Part shown: positions 1 to 8,415 of the stretch, piece by piece | How positions within the stretch are numbered: position 1 is the first letter of the stretch | How the letters are laid out: every line of letters begins with the position of its first letter | DNA from: Longilinea arvoryzae | Lineage (GTDB): Bacteria; Chloroflexota; Anaerolineae; Anaerolineales; Anaerolineaceae | Assembly (NCBI RefSeq): GCF_001050235.1 | Contig: NZ_DF967972.1 | Span: 2,427,855 to 2,491,854, forward strand | Reading direction: 5' to 3' | Length of the DNA stretch: 64,000 bases | Position numbers and translations under genes: made by a program | Notes under the pieces: model-generated | The model's database searches: none | The model's input: the letters and a program-made list of their open reading frames with translations, nothing else | What the model was told of the DNA's origin: nothing

Positions 1-1346
1 CGCATGTGTTCTGCCTCGGCCTGCATGGCTTCCAAGTCACGTTGGAGCTGGTTGATTTCGTCCCGGCTCTGTTCGAATTGGAATTTGAACTCGGAATTTT
101 GGGCTGCACGCTGTAGAACCTGGCTGAATGCTTCGCTCATGCTGTTGAGGAAATTCTGGTCTTCGGCAATCCAGAGCCGGTTGGAATACGGCGTCAGCAA
201 TACCAGACCGGCACCCCAAACCCCGGGTTTGGCCATGACGGGTATGGCCAGCAGATGGCCGGCCTCGCTTAGCCCGAAAACACGGGCCAGCGAAACCAGA
301 TCCTGGGGCGGGGTTCCATTGGTGGAGAGGCGCAACGGCTTGCCGCGTTGGAGCGCATTTGCCAGGGCGGGAACATTATTGATGCCCAGGCTGGTTCCGG
401 CGACCGGTTCCTCGCGGATGAGATCGTAGCCGCATTCGATCAGCATGGAGGATGTCTCGGGGTTGGTATAAACCAGGAAGGTGAAATCAGCCAACATGGT
501 TTGCGATACCGCCCGGGTAAGGGCGATCCCGATTTGGGACGGATCAGACTGGTTGGCCAGTTGAAGCCAGGCGAAGATCGTTCTGGGTTCTCCGCTCAGC
601 CGTTTGCGCCCTTCCGTGTCGGATGGGACGCTCGCAACGGCTGCTGTGGGCGTTGCCGGAAGCCTGGTTTGAGCCTGCAGACGCTGCGCCAGGGTCGGCA
701 GCAACGGGAATGCACACAAGGTAAACAAGCGGACGTATCCGGAGAGATCGGCGTCGGGTTGCGCAAACAGCAGGTGAGTGGCCGACCCGAGGATGACCAG
801 GATGAGAAATCCCAGGCCGATCCCCCAACCGGCCGGCCGGCGAAGGGTAAAGCCAATGAGCCCGATCAACGCCAGGGTCAGAGACGCAATCTGCCAGGCC
901 CAATCCAGCCACGTCCCGTTGAAGGACAGGACCCCGCCCTGGGAGACCCAGTAGGACCACGTGAAGGCCAGCATGACCAGCCCGAGCACGGTGAGGAGGC
1001 CAACGCCCACATCCGCTGAACGACTCGGAGCGGGAGAGGCCCACATCCAGATGATCCACGCCAGAGAGAGAAACGGCATGGCCCGGTCAAGGGGCGGGAT
1101 GAGCAGATGGGCGTTGAACAATCCCTGCCATGCCAGGCCGCTGGCGATAAAAAGGAGGATTTGAAACGCCAAAACCACAGCCAATCCAACGACGGTCCGC
1201 CGATTTTGTGCTTTTTCCATCCCCGGCGCGTTGAACGATGCGGCCTGTAAGGCCATAGCGACCGAGAAAGCCAGCACGATGTGGTAAACCAGGTTTCCCG
1301 GCGGCGCGATCAGTAGATTGAGAAGTTGGGTGATTGTGGTTTGCAT
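1..1346 (-). CDS. Membrane-anchored GAF-domain sensor protein, N-terminal part (cut by window edge)
   Basis: An open frame starts at the ATG at 1344-1346 and runs without a stop off the left edge, giving about 448 residues. The first ~230 residues are strongly hydrophobic with roughly six or seven membrane segments. A Thr/Ala/Pro-rich linker follows, then a region of about 150 residues that reads like a GAF domain (residues ~260-410). The last visible ~35 residues (LQRDLEAMQAEAEHM) form a charged coiled coil. This order matches membrane sensor histidine kinases in which a GAF domain precedes the kinase core, but no kinase residues are visible, so that part is inference. An extended -10 promoter lies just upstream. 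The other reading frames here are shorter and lack any domain logic. Confidence 0.75.
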   Translation of the reverse strand, partial: MQTTITQLLNLLIAPPGNLVYHIVLAFSVAMALQAASFNAPGMEKAQNRRTVVGLAVVLAFQILLFIASGLAWQGLFNAHLLIPPLDRAMPFLSLAWIIWMWASPAPSRSADVGVGLLTVLGLVMLAFTWSYWVSQGGVLSFNGTWLDWAWQIASLTLALIGLIGFTLRRPAGWGIGLGFLILVILGSATHLLFAQPDADLSGYVRLFTLCAFPLLPTLAQRLQAQTRLPATPTAAVASVPSDTEGRKRLSGEPRTIFAWLQLANQSDPSQIGIALTRAVSQTMLADFTFLVYTNPETSSMLIECGYDLIREEPVAGTSLGINNVPALANALQRGKPLRLSTNGTPPQDLVSLARVFGLSEAGHLLAIPVMAKPGVWGAGLVLLTPYSNRLWIAEDQNFLNSMSEAFSQVLQRAAQNSEFKFQFEQSRDEINQLQRDLEAMQAEAEHM

Positions 1347-1368
1347 TCTCTATCAGGGCTCATTGGCG

Positions 1369-1394
1369 ATTATAGCACGGTCGAACTTTTCGAC
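1369..1394 (-). promoter_or_regulatory. Extended -10 promoter with overlapping palindrome
   Basis: On the minus strand TGCTATAAT gives an extended -10 (TATAAT at 1369-1374), 22 bases before the ATG of the sensor gene. A perfect inverted repeat GTCGAA-ctt-TTCGAC (1380-1394) overlaps the promoter spacer and could be an operator. No good -35 hexamer is visible. The regulator is unknown. Confidence 0.5.
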
Positions 1395-1426
1395 AGGGAA
1401 TTTCTCCGCAATATTCGTCATAAAGG

Positions 1427-1454
1427 TTGACAAAAACCCGAAATGCGATAAAAT
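1427..1454 (+). promoter_or_regulatory. Sigma70-type promoter of tRNA-Leu
   Basis: TTGACA (1427-1432) and TAAAAT (1449-1454) are 16 bases apart. The -10 ends 20 bases before the mature tRNA 5' end, a fitting position for a tRNA promoter. Confidence 0.7.
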
Positions 1455-1474
1455 TCTGCCCGTTGAACTGAATT

Positions 1475-1559
<85 letters not shown>

Positions 1560-1563
1560 CCTG

Positions 1564-1590
1564 GACCCCGCAAATTGCGGGGTCTTTCTT
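1564..1590 (+). terminator. Intrinsic terminator after tRNA-Leu
   Basis: A perfect 8-bp stem GACCCCGC/GCGGGGTC (1564-1571 with 1577-1584) has a 5-nt loop and is followed by TTTCTTTT. Confidence 0.85.
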
Positions 1591-1608
1591 TTCCCACTGG
1601 CCTTCAAC

Positions 1609-1637
1609 TTGCAACGGGTGGTCAATTGGAGTAACAT
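1609..1637 (+). promoter_or_regulatory. Promoter of the FtsB-like gene, probably leaderless
   Basis: TTGCAA (1609-1614) and TAACAT (1632-1637) are 17 bases apart. Only six bases separate the -10 from the ATG at 1644, so transcription should start at or within a base or two of the start codon. Confidence 0.6.
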
Positions 1638-1643
1638 ACGCCT

Positions 1644-2021
1644 ATGAAGAGCATCCAGTTTGACAAGAAACGCATCATCGTCGTTGCCGGTCTGGCCCTT
1701 CTGTTCCTTCTGATGATCGATTTGAACACCCGTTTGAATGATCTGTATCGCCTGACCCGCGAGCGCAACTCGATGCGCACCGAAATTGCCAACCTGACCA
1801 GCACTGCCATTGGACTGCAGACGCAAATTGCGTACGCGACTTCGGATGTGGCCGTGGAAAGTTGGGCACGCGAAGAAGGAATGATGGTGCGGCCGGGCGA
1901 CCAATTGATCGTTCCCATTTCCCCCTCGGATGCAACCCCCATGCCAGTTATTGCCGCTCAACCCACCCAGTCGTCCCTGAAAAATTGGCAGGTGTGGTGG
2001 GCGCTGTTCTTTGGCGAGTGA
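1644..2021 (+). CDS. FtsB/DivIC-like septum formation initiator family protein
   Basis: A 125-residue single-pass protein. Residues 1-10 are basic, residues ~11-27 form a membrane segment (IIVVAGLALLFLLMI), and residues ~28-65 form a short coiled coil with Leu/Ile spacing. The following AREEGMMVRPGDQLIVPI resembles the segment after the coiled coil in FtsB/DivIC proteins. Family members act at the division septum as part of the FtsB-FtsL-FtsQ complex with the coiled coil outside the membrane. Assignment rests on architecture and this short match, and no other division gene is adjacent. The ATG follows directly on a promoter with no Shine-Dalgarno site. Confidence 0.7.
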   Translation: MKSIQFDKKRIIVVAGLALLFLLMIDLNTRLNDLYRLTRERNSMRTEIANLTSTAIGLQTQIAYATSDVAVESWAREEGMMVRPGDQLIVPISPSDATPMPVIAAQPTQSSLKNWQVWWALFFGE

Positions 2022-2048
2022 TTTACACGTTCGGCGACGAATTCTTCG

Positions 2049-2087
2049 ACCGGTTGCAGCGGGAAGCTGGCAGCCGGTTTTATTTTT
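2049..2087 (+). terminator. Probable intrinsic terminator of the FtsB-like gene
   Basis: ACCGGTTGCAGC pairs with GCTGGCAGCCGGT around the loop GGGAA with one bulged base and one G-T pair, followed by TTTATTTTT. It overlaps the 3' end of the convergent HAD gene. Confidence 0.55.
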
Positions 2088-2730
2088 CCAGGTTGCGCAG
2101 AAACTCCCCGGGGTTCTGGCTCGACAATCGCGGCAGCACCCAATCCGCCTGGTTGAGCTTCTCGGCCGGATGGGTGGTTTCGACGGCCAGACAGCGCATA
2201 CCGCCGCGTCTGGCAGCTTCGATCCCAACCAGCGAATCTTCGATGACCAGACATTCTGCGGGAGGAACGCCTAACTGGCGGGCGGCTTCCTGAAAGACAA
2301 AAGGATTCGGTTTACCGGGCAGATCATAGGCCGAAACAATGGCCTGAAAAAACAGCCGGATGTTGGTCTCGGCCAACAGGGCGTCGATGTTTTCCCAGGG
2401 CGCGGAGGTGGCAATCGCCTGCGCATAGCCTTTCGATCGAAAATACGTCAGCCAGTCAACCACACCGGGGAGGAGATGGACGCGGCCACGTAGCAGGCTT
2501 CGAAATAAAATTTCCTTCTTCTTCCCGATTTCCAGGGCTTCAAGCGGATCGGCAGGGTGGTGAAAAAGGTATTCGAGGGTATCGATGTTATTGCGGCCCA
2601 TCACGCCCAGAAATTCCTGGCGCTCCAGTTGGATGGCGCGCCCGGCGGCAATACTCCGCCAGGCTTCAAAATGAGCGTCCGTCGTATCGATCAGAACGCC
2701 GTCCATATCCCACAATATTCCGCGGAGCAT
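2080..2730 (-). CDS. HAD-IA family phosphatase (beta-phosphoglucomutase/phosphatase-like)
   Basis: The 216-residue product begins MLRGILWDMDGVLID, the HAD motif I with nucleophile Asp8 and acid/base Asp10. A helical cap domain follows (residues ~15-90). Motif II is the Thr-Ser of AIATSAPWENID, and motif IV is CLVIEDSLVGIEAA with the metal-binding acidic residues. This is subfamily IA, which includes beta-phosphoglucomutase, phosphoglycolate phosphatase and sugar-phosphate phosphatases; the substrate cannot be read from the sequence. The gene lies 34 bases downstream of the SpoIIE-type phosphatase on the same strand, so it may be the last gene of that operon. The AGAGGA upstream of the ATG is a plausible ribosome site. 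Confidence 0.88.
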   Translation of the reverse strand: MLRGILWDMDGVLIDTTDAHFEAWRSIAAGRAIQLERQEFLGVMGRNNIDTLEYLFHHPADPLEALEIGKKKEILFRSLLRGRVHLLPGVVDWLTYFRSKGYAQAIATSAPWENIDALLAETNIRLFFQAIVSAYDLPGKPNPFVFQEAARQLGVPPAECLVIEDSLVGIEAARRGGMRCLAVETTHPAEKLNQADWVLPRLSSQNPGEFLRNLEK

Positions 2731-2764
2731 TTCAATCCATCCTCTATTTTTTGGATCAGGCGAT

Positions 2765-5700
2765 TCAGGATTTCGTTTCTGGATGGCGTTGGATCGCCAG
2801 CAATGTAATATCGTCGGAAACGGATTCGATATCGCGAAATTCGATTACAGATTGTTCGATGGCGTGCAGCAGGTCGTGGACGCCCCGCGCGGCGGTGGAC
2901 AGAATAATGTTTGTCAGGCGGTCCTCGCCGTACGTCTCACCGGTGGGCGAGAAGCATTCCGTCAATCCGTCCGTGAAGAACAACAGGCAATCCCCGGGGA
3001 AAATTTCCAGGTTCTTGTCCGAGTAATGGACACTTTCCAGCACTCCCAGGGCAATTTCGCCCTTGGGAAGCTGCTCGAGATCGTTGGTGGCTGCGCGCCA
3101 GAGCCACGCGCGGTTGTGCCCGGCATTTGCGCAGGTCAAAATGCCGCGATCCGGATCCAGGGCGGCGTATACGGCCGTGACGAACATGCCGTTCTGCGAA
3201 TCCATCAACAGCAGGTTGTTGACGCGCTCCAACACGCGACCCGGTGAAGACGTATTTTGCATAAACGCGCGAATCAGCGTTCGCGTCACTGTCATGTAAA
3301 GCGCCGCCGGCAGGCCTTTATCCGAAACATCCGCGATGACCAATCCCAGTTTTCCATGGCGCAAATGGAACACATCGTAGAAATCGCCGCCGACCTGCCT
3401 CGCTGTCTGCCAGCGGATATCCAGATCCCAGCCAGGCAGTTGGGGCAGTTGGCTGGGCAGGAAGGACTGTTGAATCTGGCGGGCCAATTGGATTTCTTTT
3501 TCCAGCCGCTCGCGTTCGACCATCTCCAGGTTGAGGTGTTCGTTTTGAATGGCCAGCGAGACCTGCTGGGCGATGCCGGAGATGATTTCCAAGCGCTTCT
3601 CATGGAATGAGGCTGTAATGGGCGATTCTTTGGTCAGCATCACACCGTTAACCTCTCCTTTTACGGAGAGCGGAAAACCCAAAAGCCACGCGCTGCGCGC
3701 GGACTGTGCCGGCGTGGGCATTTCGCCCGCTTTCGAGCAGGGCAGTGTGTGCCACTCCAACGGCGACAGGCCGGGATCGGGCAACGGGCAGGAAGAGGGC
3801 GCGTCCGTTTTGAGGACTTGATCCAGCAATGGGAATTCTCCCGCGGCATAGAGGATTTCCATCACCTGCTGCTCCTGCTGGCGCTGTCCGGTAAAAGCCT
3901 GAGCCGGTTCGTGGCGCTTGTGCTCATTGTCCCACAGGTAGATGATGCAGGCGTCGATGCCGACCAAAATGGGCATCAGGTGCCCGATCGTATCCAAAAT
4001 ATCCGTCAGGTTGTTCTGGCTCACCACGGCCTGGGCAACCTGCAGCAAGACGGCCGTGACATAGGCTTCTTCCTGACGGACTTCGAGGAGCTGGATGTTT
4101 TCCACGGCGACTGCCGTCTGGTGGGCAATGCCCTGCAGGATGGCCAGGGTCTGTTGGTCGAAGAACTGGTGGAAGCCGGGCGTGTCATCGTTCTGATGGC
4201 CGACCAGCATCGCGCCGATGATCTCCTGGCGCGTTACCAGGGGGACCAGGACGAGCGTGCTGTTATCCCCCGATAGGGCCGCCTCAGGCAGGTGAAGCTC
4301 CTCTTTTGCATCCTGAATGAAAACCGGGCTTTGCGTATCCAGCAATTTTTGAAAGCCGGGCGTCTCGGATTCATAAAACAGGACTTCCCCTTTTGCCAGA
4401 CCTTCGATGCCGTACCAACTTTTCAGGATGAATGCCTGACGGCTCGAATCGATCAGGAAGATGGCGCAGTTCTTGATCCCGACCAGCAACGGCGTCAGGC
4501 GAACCATCGTTTCGAGCAGATCGTCCACCGAATTCAGCGCCTGGCAGGCTTCGGCGACCTGCAGCAGAACGGTTGAAACCCAAGCCTGTTCCTGGGCGGC
4601 GGCGTACAGGCGGGCGTTTTGAATGGCCGAGGAGGCGTAACTGGCGAAGGTTGCTGTCATGGCGCGCGCTTCGGACCCATAACGGCCGTAGGTCGAATGA
4701 GCAAGCGTCAGGACGCCCAGGGGCTGCTGCCCGGCCATCAACGGCGCAGCGATGGAAGAATAATTGGGTTTGAAACCCAGGGCGGCGCCCAACGGCCCGA
4801 GCGGGTCGGTGGGCCGCCGGATGGTGGGTTCGGTTCCGGGCAGGGTGGCTTCCAGGACCTGGCGCGCCGTTGGATCCTCTTTCAGCACTTGGGTCATGTG
4901 TTCCAGGGTAAAGCCATGCGCGTAAGCCAGGCGCAGGCGTGTGTTGGTATCGGAATGCTGCGGATCTTCTTCGTACAGCCAGATCGCCGAAGCCTCGCAC
5001 GGCAGGTTCTTTTCCAATTCCGAAAGGATGCTGTTGAGCAGTTCATCCAGGGTGATGTCTGCGTTCAACAGATTGGCCACGTCCCTGAAACTGTCGGCTA
5101 CCTGGCGGCGCCATTGTTCCGAACGATACAGCGAAGCATTGCGCAATGCAATGGCAATGGAAGCGCTCAAGGCTTCCAAAATCGAGATATCCTTTTCGTC
5201 GAACGCGTTGTATTTTGTGCTTTGGAGGTCCAGAATGGCCTGCGTTTCGCCACCATAGGTCAATGGAAGTGCAACCTCTGAACAGGTTTCGTACGGCAGC
5301 AACGGGTAGGGTTTGTAGAGCGGCTCTTTCCGGACGTCGTTTGCCAACAGGGGTTTGCCGGTGCGCGCCACCCAGGGAATAATCCCTTTGGGATCATCGA
5401 TTGAGATTTGAAGCTGCTGTTCGCGAAGTTTGCCGCTGCGTGCGCCGCTGCCGGCCCAATACAGGATCAATCGCCGACCGGGGTGAACCGAATAAAGATG
5501 AACGAATGGATACCCAAATCGTTTTTGAATGGTCTCGACGACGGTATCCAGCAGTTTATCCAGGTCCAGGATGGATGTCAGGGCATGGGTAATGTCGAAA
5601 ACGGCGGAAATCTGCTCGGCGCGACGTTGAACATCCGAATACAGGCGCGCCCCTTCCACGGCAATAGCGACATTATTCGCCAGGGCCCGTAAAACGATCC

Positions 5701-6598
5701 GGTCGAGTTCGTGGAAAGCATCCACCTGATCGCTTTGCACATCGAGGACGCCCAGGACGCGCTGCTCGATTTTCAACGGAAACGAAACTTCCGATTCGGT
5801 TTCGGGCAGCGAATCGACGAAGCGGTAATGCGGATCGTTGTGAACGTCCGGAACGTAATATTCCTTGCCGATCTGGGCCGAATAGCCGATTACACCTTCG
5901 CCCAGGCGGGCCGACAATGTGGTCTGGCGATCCTCTTTGCTCTGGCTGGCGCTGGCGCGAAATTGTAGAATTTCACCGTTTTGATCCAGGGTGAAGATTG
6001 CGACGTAATAATATTTGAAGGTCTGTTGGATTAACCGGGTGACGCGCTTGCTGAGTTCGGTGAGATCGGTTACGTTGGCAATTTGGGCCGAGACGGACCG
6101 CACCAGCGTAAGCTGATCGGAGCGCCAGTTCTTGAGGGAGGCCTGACGAAAGATTTGCAGATAACTGGCGGCATGCGCCACCAATCCTTCGAGAAAATCG
6201 ATTTCCTCTTTGCGGAAAGGCGAGTTGGGATCGCGGTGGACTTCCAGCACGCCGAGCAGATTTTCCTGGGTCAGAATTGGAAACGCCAATGAACAGGGCA
6301 AGTGATCCGACGAACAAGCCTGGTCTTCTCTGGCGCGGCAGGTTGGTTGATGACTTTCGAATACCTGCTGAACAAATGCAGGCGCATCCGGGGAGGGCAG
6401 AAGCAAGACCTCGGGTTCGTTGGGAAGAGGGTAATTTGTGGCGGTCAGCCAGATGACAGCTTGCGCCCCCAACAGCCGCTTGAGCGTCGCACCGATCAGG
6501 TTGCATTGTGCGGCTGCGTTGGGTTGCTTCAATAATTCTTCGCCCAGGAGAAGGAACTGCTTCCACTCTGGAATGGCAGTCAACCCGGGAGAAACCAT
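2765..6598 (-). CDS. Six-GAF-domain SpoIIE/RsbU-type PP2C serine phosphatase
   Basis: A 1277-residue soluble protein without membrane segments. By repeated GAF-type patterns (for example VLGVLDVQSDQ, PLGVLTLAHS, IIGAMLVGH) I count six tandem GAF domains at about 15-150, 175-315, 345-490, 505-670, 680-845 and 850-1030. A short coiled coil (ERERLEKEIQLARQIQQSFLP) leads into a PPM/SpoIIE phosphatase domain at ~1050-1270. Metal-site motifs are GGDFYDVF, DVSDKGLPAALYM, NAGHN, FFTDGLTE and SDDITLL, all intact. Such enzymes dephosphorylate a STAS-domain anti-anti-sigma factor when their sensory domains bind a ligand. The upstream gene overlaps this start (TAATG), implying translational coupling with the kinase it would oppose. 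The many GAF domains suggest several inputs; ligands are unknown. Confidence 0.93.
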   Translation of the reverse strand: MVSPGLTAIPEWKQFLLLGEELLKQPNAAAQCNLIGATLKRLLGAQAVIWLTATNYPLPNEPEVLLLPSPDAPAFVQQVFESHQPTCRAREDQACSSDHLPCSLAFPILTQENLLGVLEVHRDPNSPFRKEEIDFLEGLVAHAASYLQIFRQASLKNWRSDQLTLVRSVSAQIANVTDLTELSKRVTRLIQQTFKYYYVAIFTLDQNGEILQFRASASQSKEDRQTTLSARLGEGVIGYSAQIGKEYYVPDVHNDPHYRFVDSLPETESEVSFPLKIEQRVLGVLDVQSDQVDAFHELDRIVLRALANNVAIAVEGARLYSDVQRRAEQISAVFDITHALTSILDLDKLLDTVVETIQKRFGYPFVHLYSVHPGRRLILYWAGSGARSGKLREQQLQISIDDPKGIIPWVARTGKPLLANDVRKEPLYKPYPLLPYETCSEVALPLTYGGETQAILDLQSTKYNAFDEKDISILEALSASIAIALRNASLYRSEQWRRQVADSFRDVANLLNADITLDELLNSILSELEKNLPCEASAIWLYEEDPQHSDTNTRLRLAYAHGFTLEHMTQVLKEDPTARQVLEATLPGTEPTIRRPTDPLGPLGAALGFKPNYSSIAAPLMAGQQPLGVLTLAHSTYGRYGSEARAMTATFASYASSAIQNARLYAAAQEQAWVSTVLLQVAEACQALNSVDDLLETMVRLTPLLVGIKNCAIFLIDSSRQAFILKSWYGIEGLAKGEVLFYESETPGFQKLLDTQSPVFIQDAKEELHLPEAALSGDNSTLVLVPLVTRQEIIGAMLVGHQNDDTPGFHQFFDQQTLAILQGIAHQTAVAVENIQLLEVRQEEAYVTAVLLQVAQAVVSQNNLTDILDTIGHLMPILVGIDACIIYLWDNEHKRHEPAQAFTGQRQQEQQVMEILYAAGEFPLLDQVLKTDAPSSCPLPDPGLSPLEWHTLPCSKAGEMPTPAQSARSAWLLGFPLSVKGEVNGVMLTKESPITASFHEKRLEIISGIAQQVSLAIQNEHLNLEMVERERLEKEIQLARQIQQSFLPSQLPQLPGWDLDIRWQTARQVGGDFYDVFHLRHGKLGLVIADVSDKGLPAALYMTVTRTLIRAFMQNTSSPGRVLERVNNLLLMDSQNGMFVTAVYAALDPDRGILTCANAGHNRAWLWRAATNDLEQLPKGEIALGVLESVHYSDKNLEIFPGDCLLFFTDGLTECFSPTGETYGEDRLTNIILSTAARGVHDLLHAIEQSVIEFRDIESVSDDITLLAIQRHPETKS

Positions 6599-7014
6599 TA
6601 GCGTTGTTTCTCCTTGCGCTTCGACATCACCAGGGTATTTCGGCCGGGTTTAAACTCAAAATCCACTTCATCCATCCATTGACGAATGAAGTAGAGCCCA
6701 AGGCCGTGGTCTGGTCGTTCTTGAAGCGGTGATTCCAGATCGGGCTTTTTGACTGAATTGGGATTGAAGGGGCGGCCATAATCCCTCAAGACAATGGTCA
6801 GCCCCTCTTCATCGATTAGGCAACTGCACTCGATCTCGCCTTTATTTTCACCGCCGTAGGCGTGCTCAATGATGTTGGCGCAAGCCTCATCCAGGGCTGT
6901 TTCAACAGCATAGACCTGAAATGAACTCAGACCAGCCTCATGAGCTGCCTCGCGCACAAAATCGGCGATTGCCGGTAAGCTCTCGAATCGCCCCGGAAAG
7001 GTGAGCGTAGTCAT
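6598..7014 (-). CDS. RsbW/SpoIIAB-like anti-sigma serine kinase (HATPase_c_2)
   Basis: A 138-residue GHKL ATPase. The N box is DEACANIIEHAY (Asn47), the G1 box is LRDYGRPF (Asp78) and the G2 box is DHGLGLYFI (102-110), the order seen in anti-sigma factor kinases such as RsbW and SpoIIAB. There is no dimerisation HisKA domain. These proteins phosphorylate a STAS antagonist and bind a sigma factor or another partner. The STAS gene lies 20 bases upstream and the cognate phosphatase overlaps downstream, making a full partner switch. No sigma factor is encoded next to it, so the output is open. Confidence 0.92.
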   Translation of the reverse strand: MTTLTFPGRFESLPAIADFVREAAHEAGLSSFQVYAVETALDEACANIIEHAYGGENKGEIECSCLIDEEGLTIVLRDYGRPFNPNSVKKPDLESPLQERPDHGLGLYFIRQWMDEVDFEFKPGRNTLVMSKRKEKQR

Positions 7015-7034
7015 TTAAAATGATCCGTCAGCGG

Positions 7035-7370
7035 TTAGAAATTCCCGACTGCCGAGGTTGCATCCGCGAAAATCTTGAACAGGGGGGTAAATCCGGCCAG
7101 ATCGAGTGTGGCAGCCACGTTGCTTGGAACACTGGATAAGGCGATTTCACCGCGATTATACCGTTTGCAAGTTTTTTGAGTACTGATGAGTGCGCGTAAA
7201 CCAGCACTTGAAATAAATTCCAACCCGCTCATATCGACAACAATCCGATAGCGGCCGGCTTCCGTGATCTTCGTTAATGCTTCAGACAAAAGCGGAGCCG
7301 TCGAGCTATCGACCCGTCCGGATACTTTTACAACATCGCAGTGCTTGTACTGTGTGTGGGAAATTTCCAT
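7035..7370 (-). CDS. STAS-domain anti-sigma factor antagonist (RsbV/SpoIIAA-like)
   Basis: The 111-residue product is a single STAS domain. The core VVDMSGLEFISSAGLRAL contains the likely phospho-acceptor Ser55; the preceding Asp of classical DSSG/DSTG motifs is Ser here, a common variant. In this family the unphosphorylated form captures the anti-sigma kinase and the phosphorylated form releases it. It is first in an operon with the kinase and the phosphatase. A GGAGG ribosome site (7377-7381 on the plus strand) sits 6-7 bases before the ATG. Confidence 0.92.
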   Translation of the reverse strand: MEISHTQYKHCDVVKVSGRVDSSTAPLLSEALTKITEAGRYRIVVDMSGLEFISSAGLRALISTQKTCKRYNRGEIALSSVPSNVAATLDLAGFTPLFKIFADATSAVGNF

Positions 7371-7421
7371 TGTGTTCCTCCGAAGAAGGATGCTTGAGAG
7401 TTAGGGTGGAAAGATAAAGTG

Positions 7422-7427
7422 ATTATA
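7422..7427 (-). promoter_or_regulatory. Extended -10 promoter of the STAS-kinase-phosphatase operon
   Basis: On the minus strand TGATATAAT forms an extended -10 (TATAAT at 7422-7427), 51 bases before the STAS start codon. The -35 region is poor (AGTTTA at 17 bp), as is typical of extended -10 promoters. Confidence 0.55.
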
Positions 7428-7555
7428 TCATGCCTATTTCATGGTAAACTCAAAGACAAGATGATATTCGTCTTAAATCCGATCAGAAAAACGGTCTTCG
7501 AGGAAAATAATTCCGACCGGAAATTTTACACTGATCAACACAGGAAACAGAAAAA

Positions 7556-8317
7556 ATGAGTGGAAAAAACACACCGCAAAGCGTTTATGAAACCTACCGA
7601 AAAAGGCAACAGATGATGCCCTTCCTGATTGGAGGGCTGGCAGTCCTTCTGGTGGCCGTCGGCGCAATCCTGGTGATTGCCTGGTTAACTGGGTCGAGTA
7701 AACCCGGATTCAACCTGTTCGCGTCGCGAACGCCAACCGCCACCCAGACGTCCACACCAACTCCCCTGACGCCTACCGCGACCATCACGCTCACGCCGAC
7801 CATTACCGAAACGCCGACCCCTTCGGTTTCTCCAACCGCTTCGGGACCTTTCGAGTATACCGTGCAGGAAGGGGACACCTGCTGGAGCGTTTCGCAGAAA
7901 TTCAATGTCTTGATCGATGTGCTGATGGCATTAAATCCGGGTGTGGATTGTAATTTAATCAAGCCGAATGAAACTGTCCTGCTCATTCCCGCGCCGGACA
8001 CGAAATTACCGACCATCACGCCGTTACCCACCGGCTTCCGTGGAACGATCGAATACACGGTCGTCAGTGGAGATACGCTGGCGAGCATCGCTTCGTACTT
8101 CAACACCACCAAGGAAATGATCGTGGCCGATAACAAGGATAAGATTCCGGACGGGGTCACGATCTATGTCGGGGATGTATTGAAGATCCGCGCGGGTATC
8201 GTCACGCCAACGCCCACTCGAGCGCCGACCTCGACGCCCGCAGTCCGGAGCACGCAAAAGACAGCGACGATCGCGCCGACAGTCCCGGCTTACACAGCCA
8301 CGCTGCCGAAACGCTGA
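7556..8317 (+). CDS. Membrane-anchored protein with two LysM domains
   Basis: The 253-residue product has a short basic N terminus, one membrane helix at ~23-44, a Thr/Pro linker at ~58-97, LysM domain 1 at ~100-144 (YTVQEGDTCWSVSQKF) and LysM domain 2 at ~166-211 (YTVVSGDTLASIASYF), then a second Thr/Pro-rich tail. LysM modules bind N-acetylglucosamine-containing polymers such as peptidoglycan. No catalytic domain is present, so a cell-wall-binding or structural role is the most that can be inferred. An AGGAAA ribosome site precedes the ATG and an intrinsic terminator follows the stop. Confidence 0.9.
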   Translation: MSGKNTPQSVYETYRKRQQMMPFLIGGLAVLLVAVGAILVIAWLTGSSKPGFNLFASRTPTATQTSTPTPLTPTATITLTPTITETPTPSVSPTASGPFEYTVQEGDTCWSVSQKFNVLIDVLMALNPGVDCNLIKPNETVLLIPAPDTKLPTITPLPTGFRGTIEYTVVSGDTLASIASYFNTTKEMIVADNKDKIPDGVTIYVGDVLKIRAGIVTPTPTRAPTSTPAVRSTQKTATIAPTVPAYTATLPKR

Positions 8318-8338
8318 TCCTTTCGATAGTCCGCCAAC

Positions 8339-8367
8339 CCCGCTGCCGCAAAGCAGCGGGTTTTTTT
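8339..8367 (+). terminator. Intrinsic terminator of the LysM gene
   Basis: The 8-bp stem CCCGCTGC/GCAGCGGG (8339-8346 with 8353-8360) encloses a 6-nt loop and is followed by seven T. Confidence 0.9.
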
Positions 8368-8376
8368 CTCTCCATT

Positions 8377-8405
8377 TTGACAAAGAAATCGGATTGGGTT
8401 AGCAT
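8377..8405 (+). promoter_or_regulatory. Promoter of the TolB-like gene at 8416
   Basis: TTGACA (8377-8382) and TAGCAT (8400-8405) are 17 bases apart. The ATG at 8416 begins 10 bases after the -10, so the leader would be only a few bases. The in-frame TTG at 8377 is the -35 box itself and so is unlikely to be the start codon. Confidence 0.6.
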
Positions 8406-8415
8406 ACGTCCTACC

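Noticed and set aside
4..1019. Plus-strand frames of 141 and 223 residues at the left end
   Set aside because: The minus-strand frame is open across the whole 1-1346 interval with membrane helices, a GAF-like region and a proper promoter; the plus frames are its shadows.
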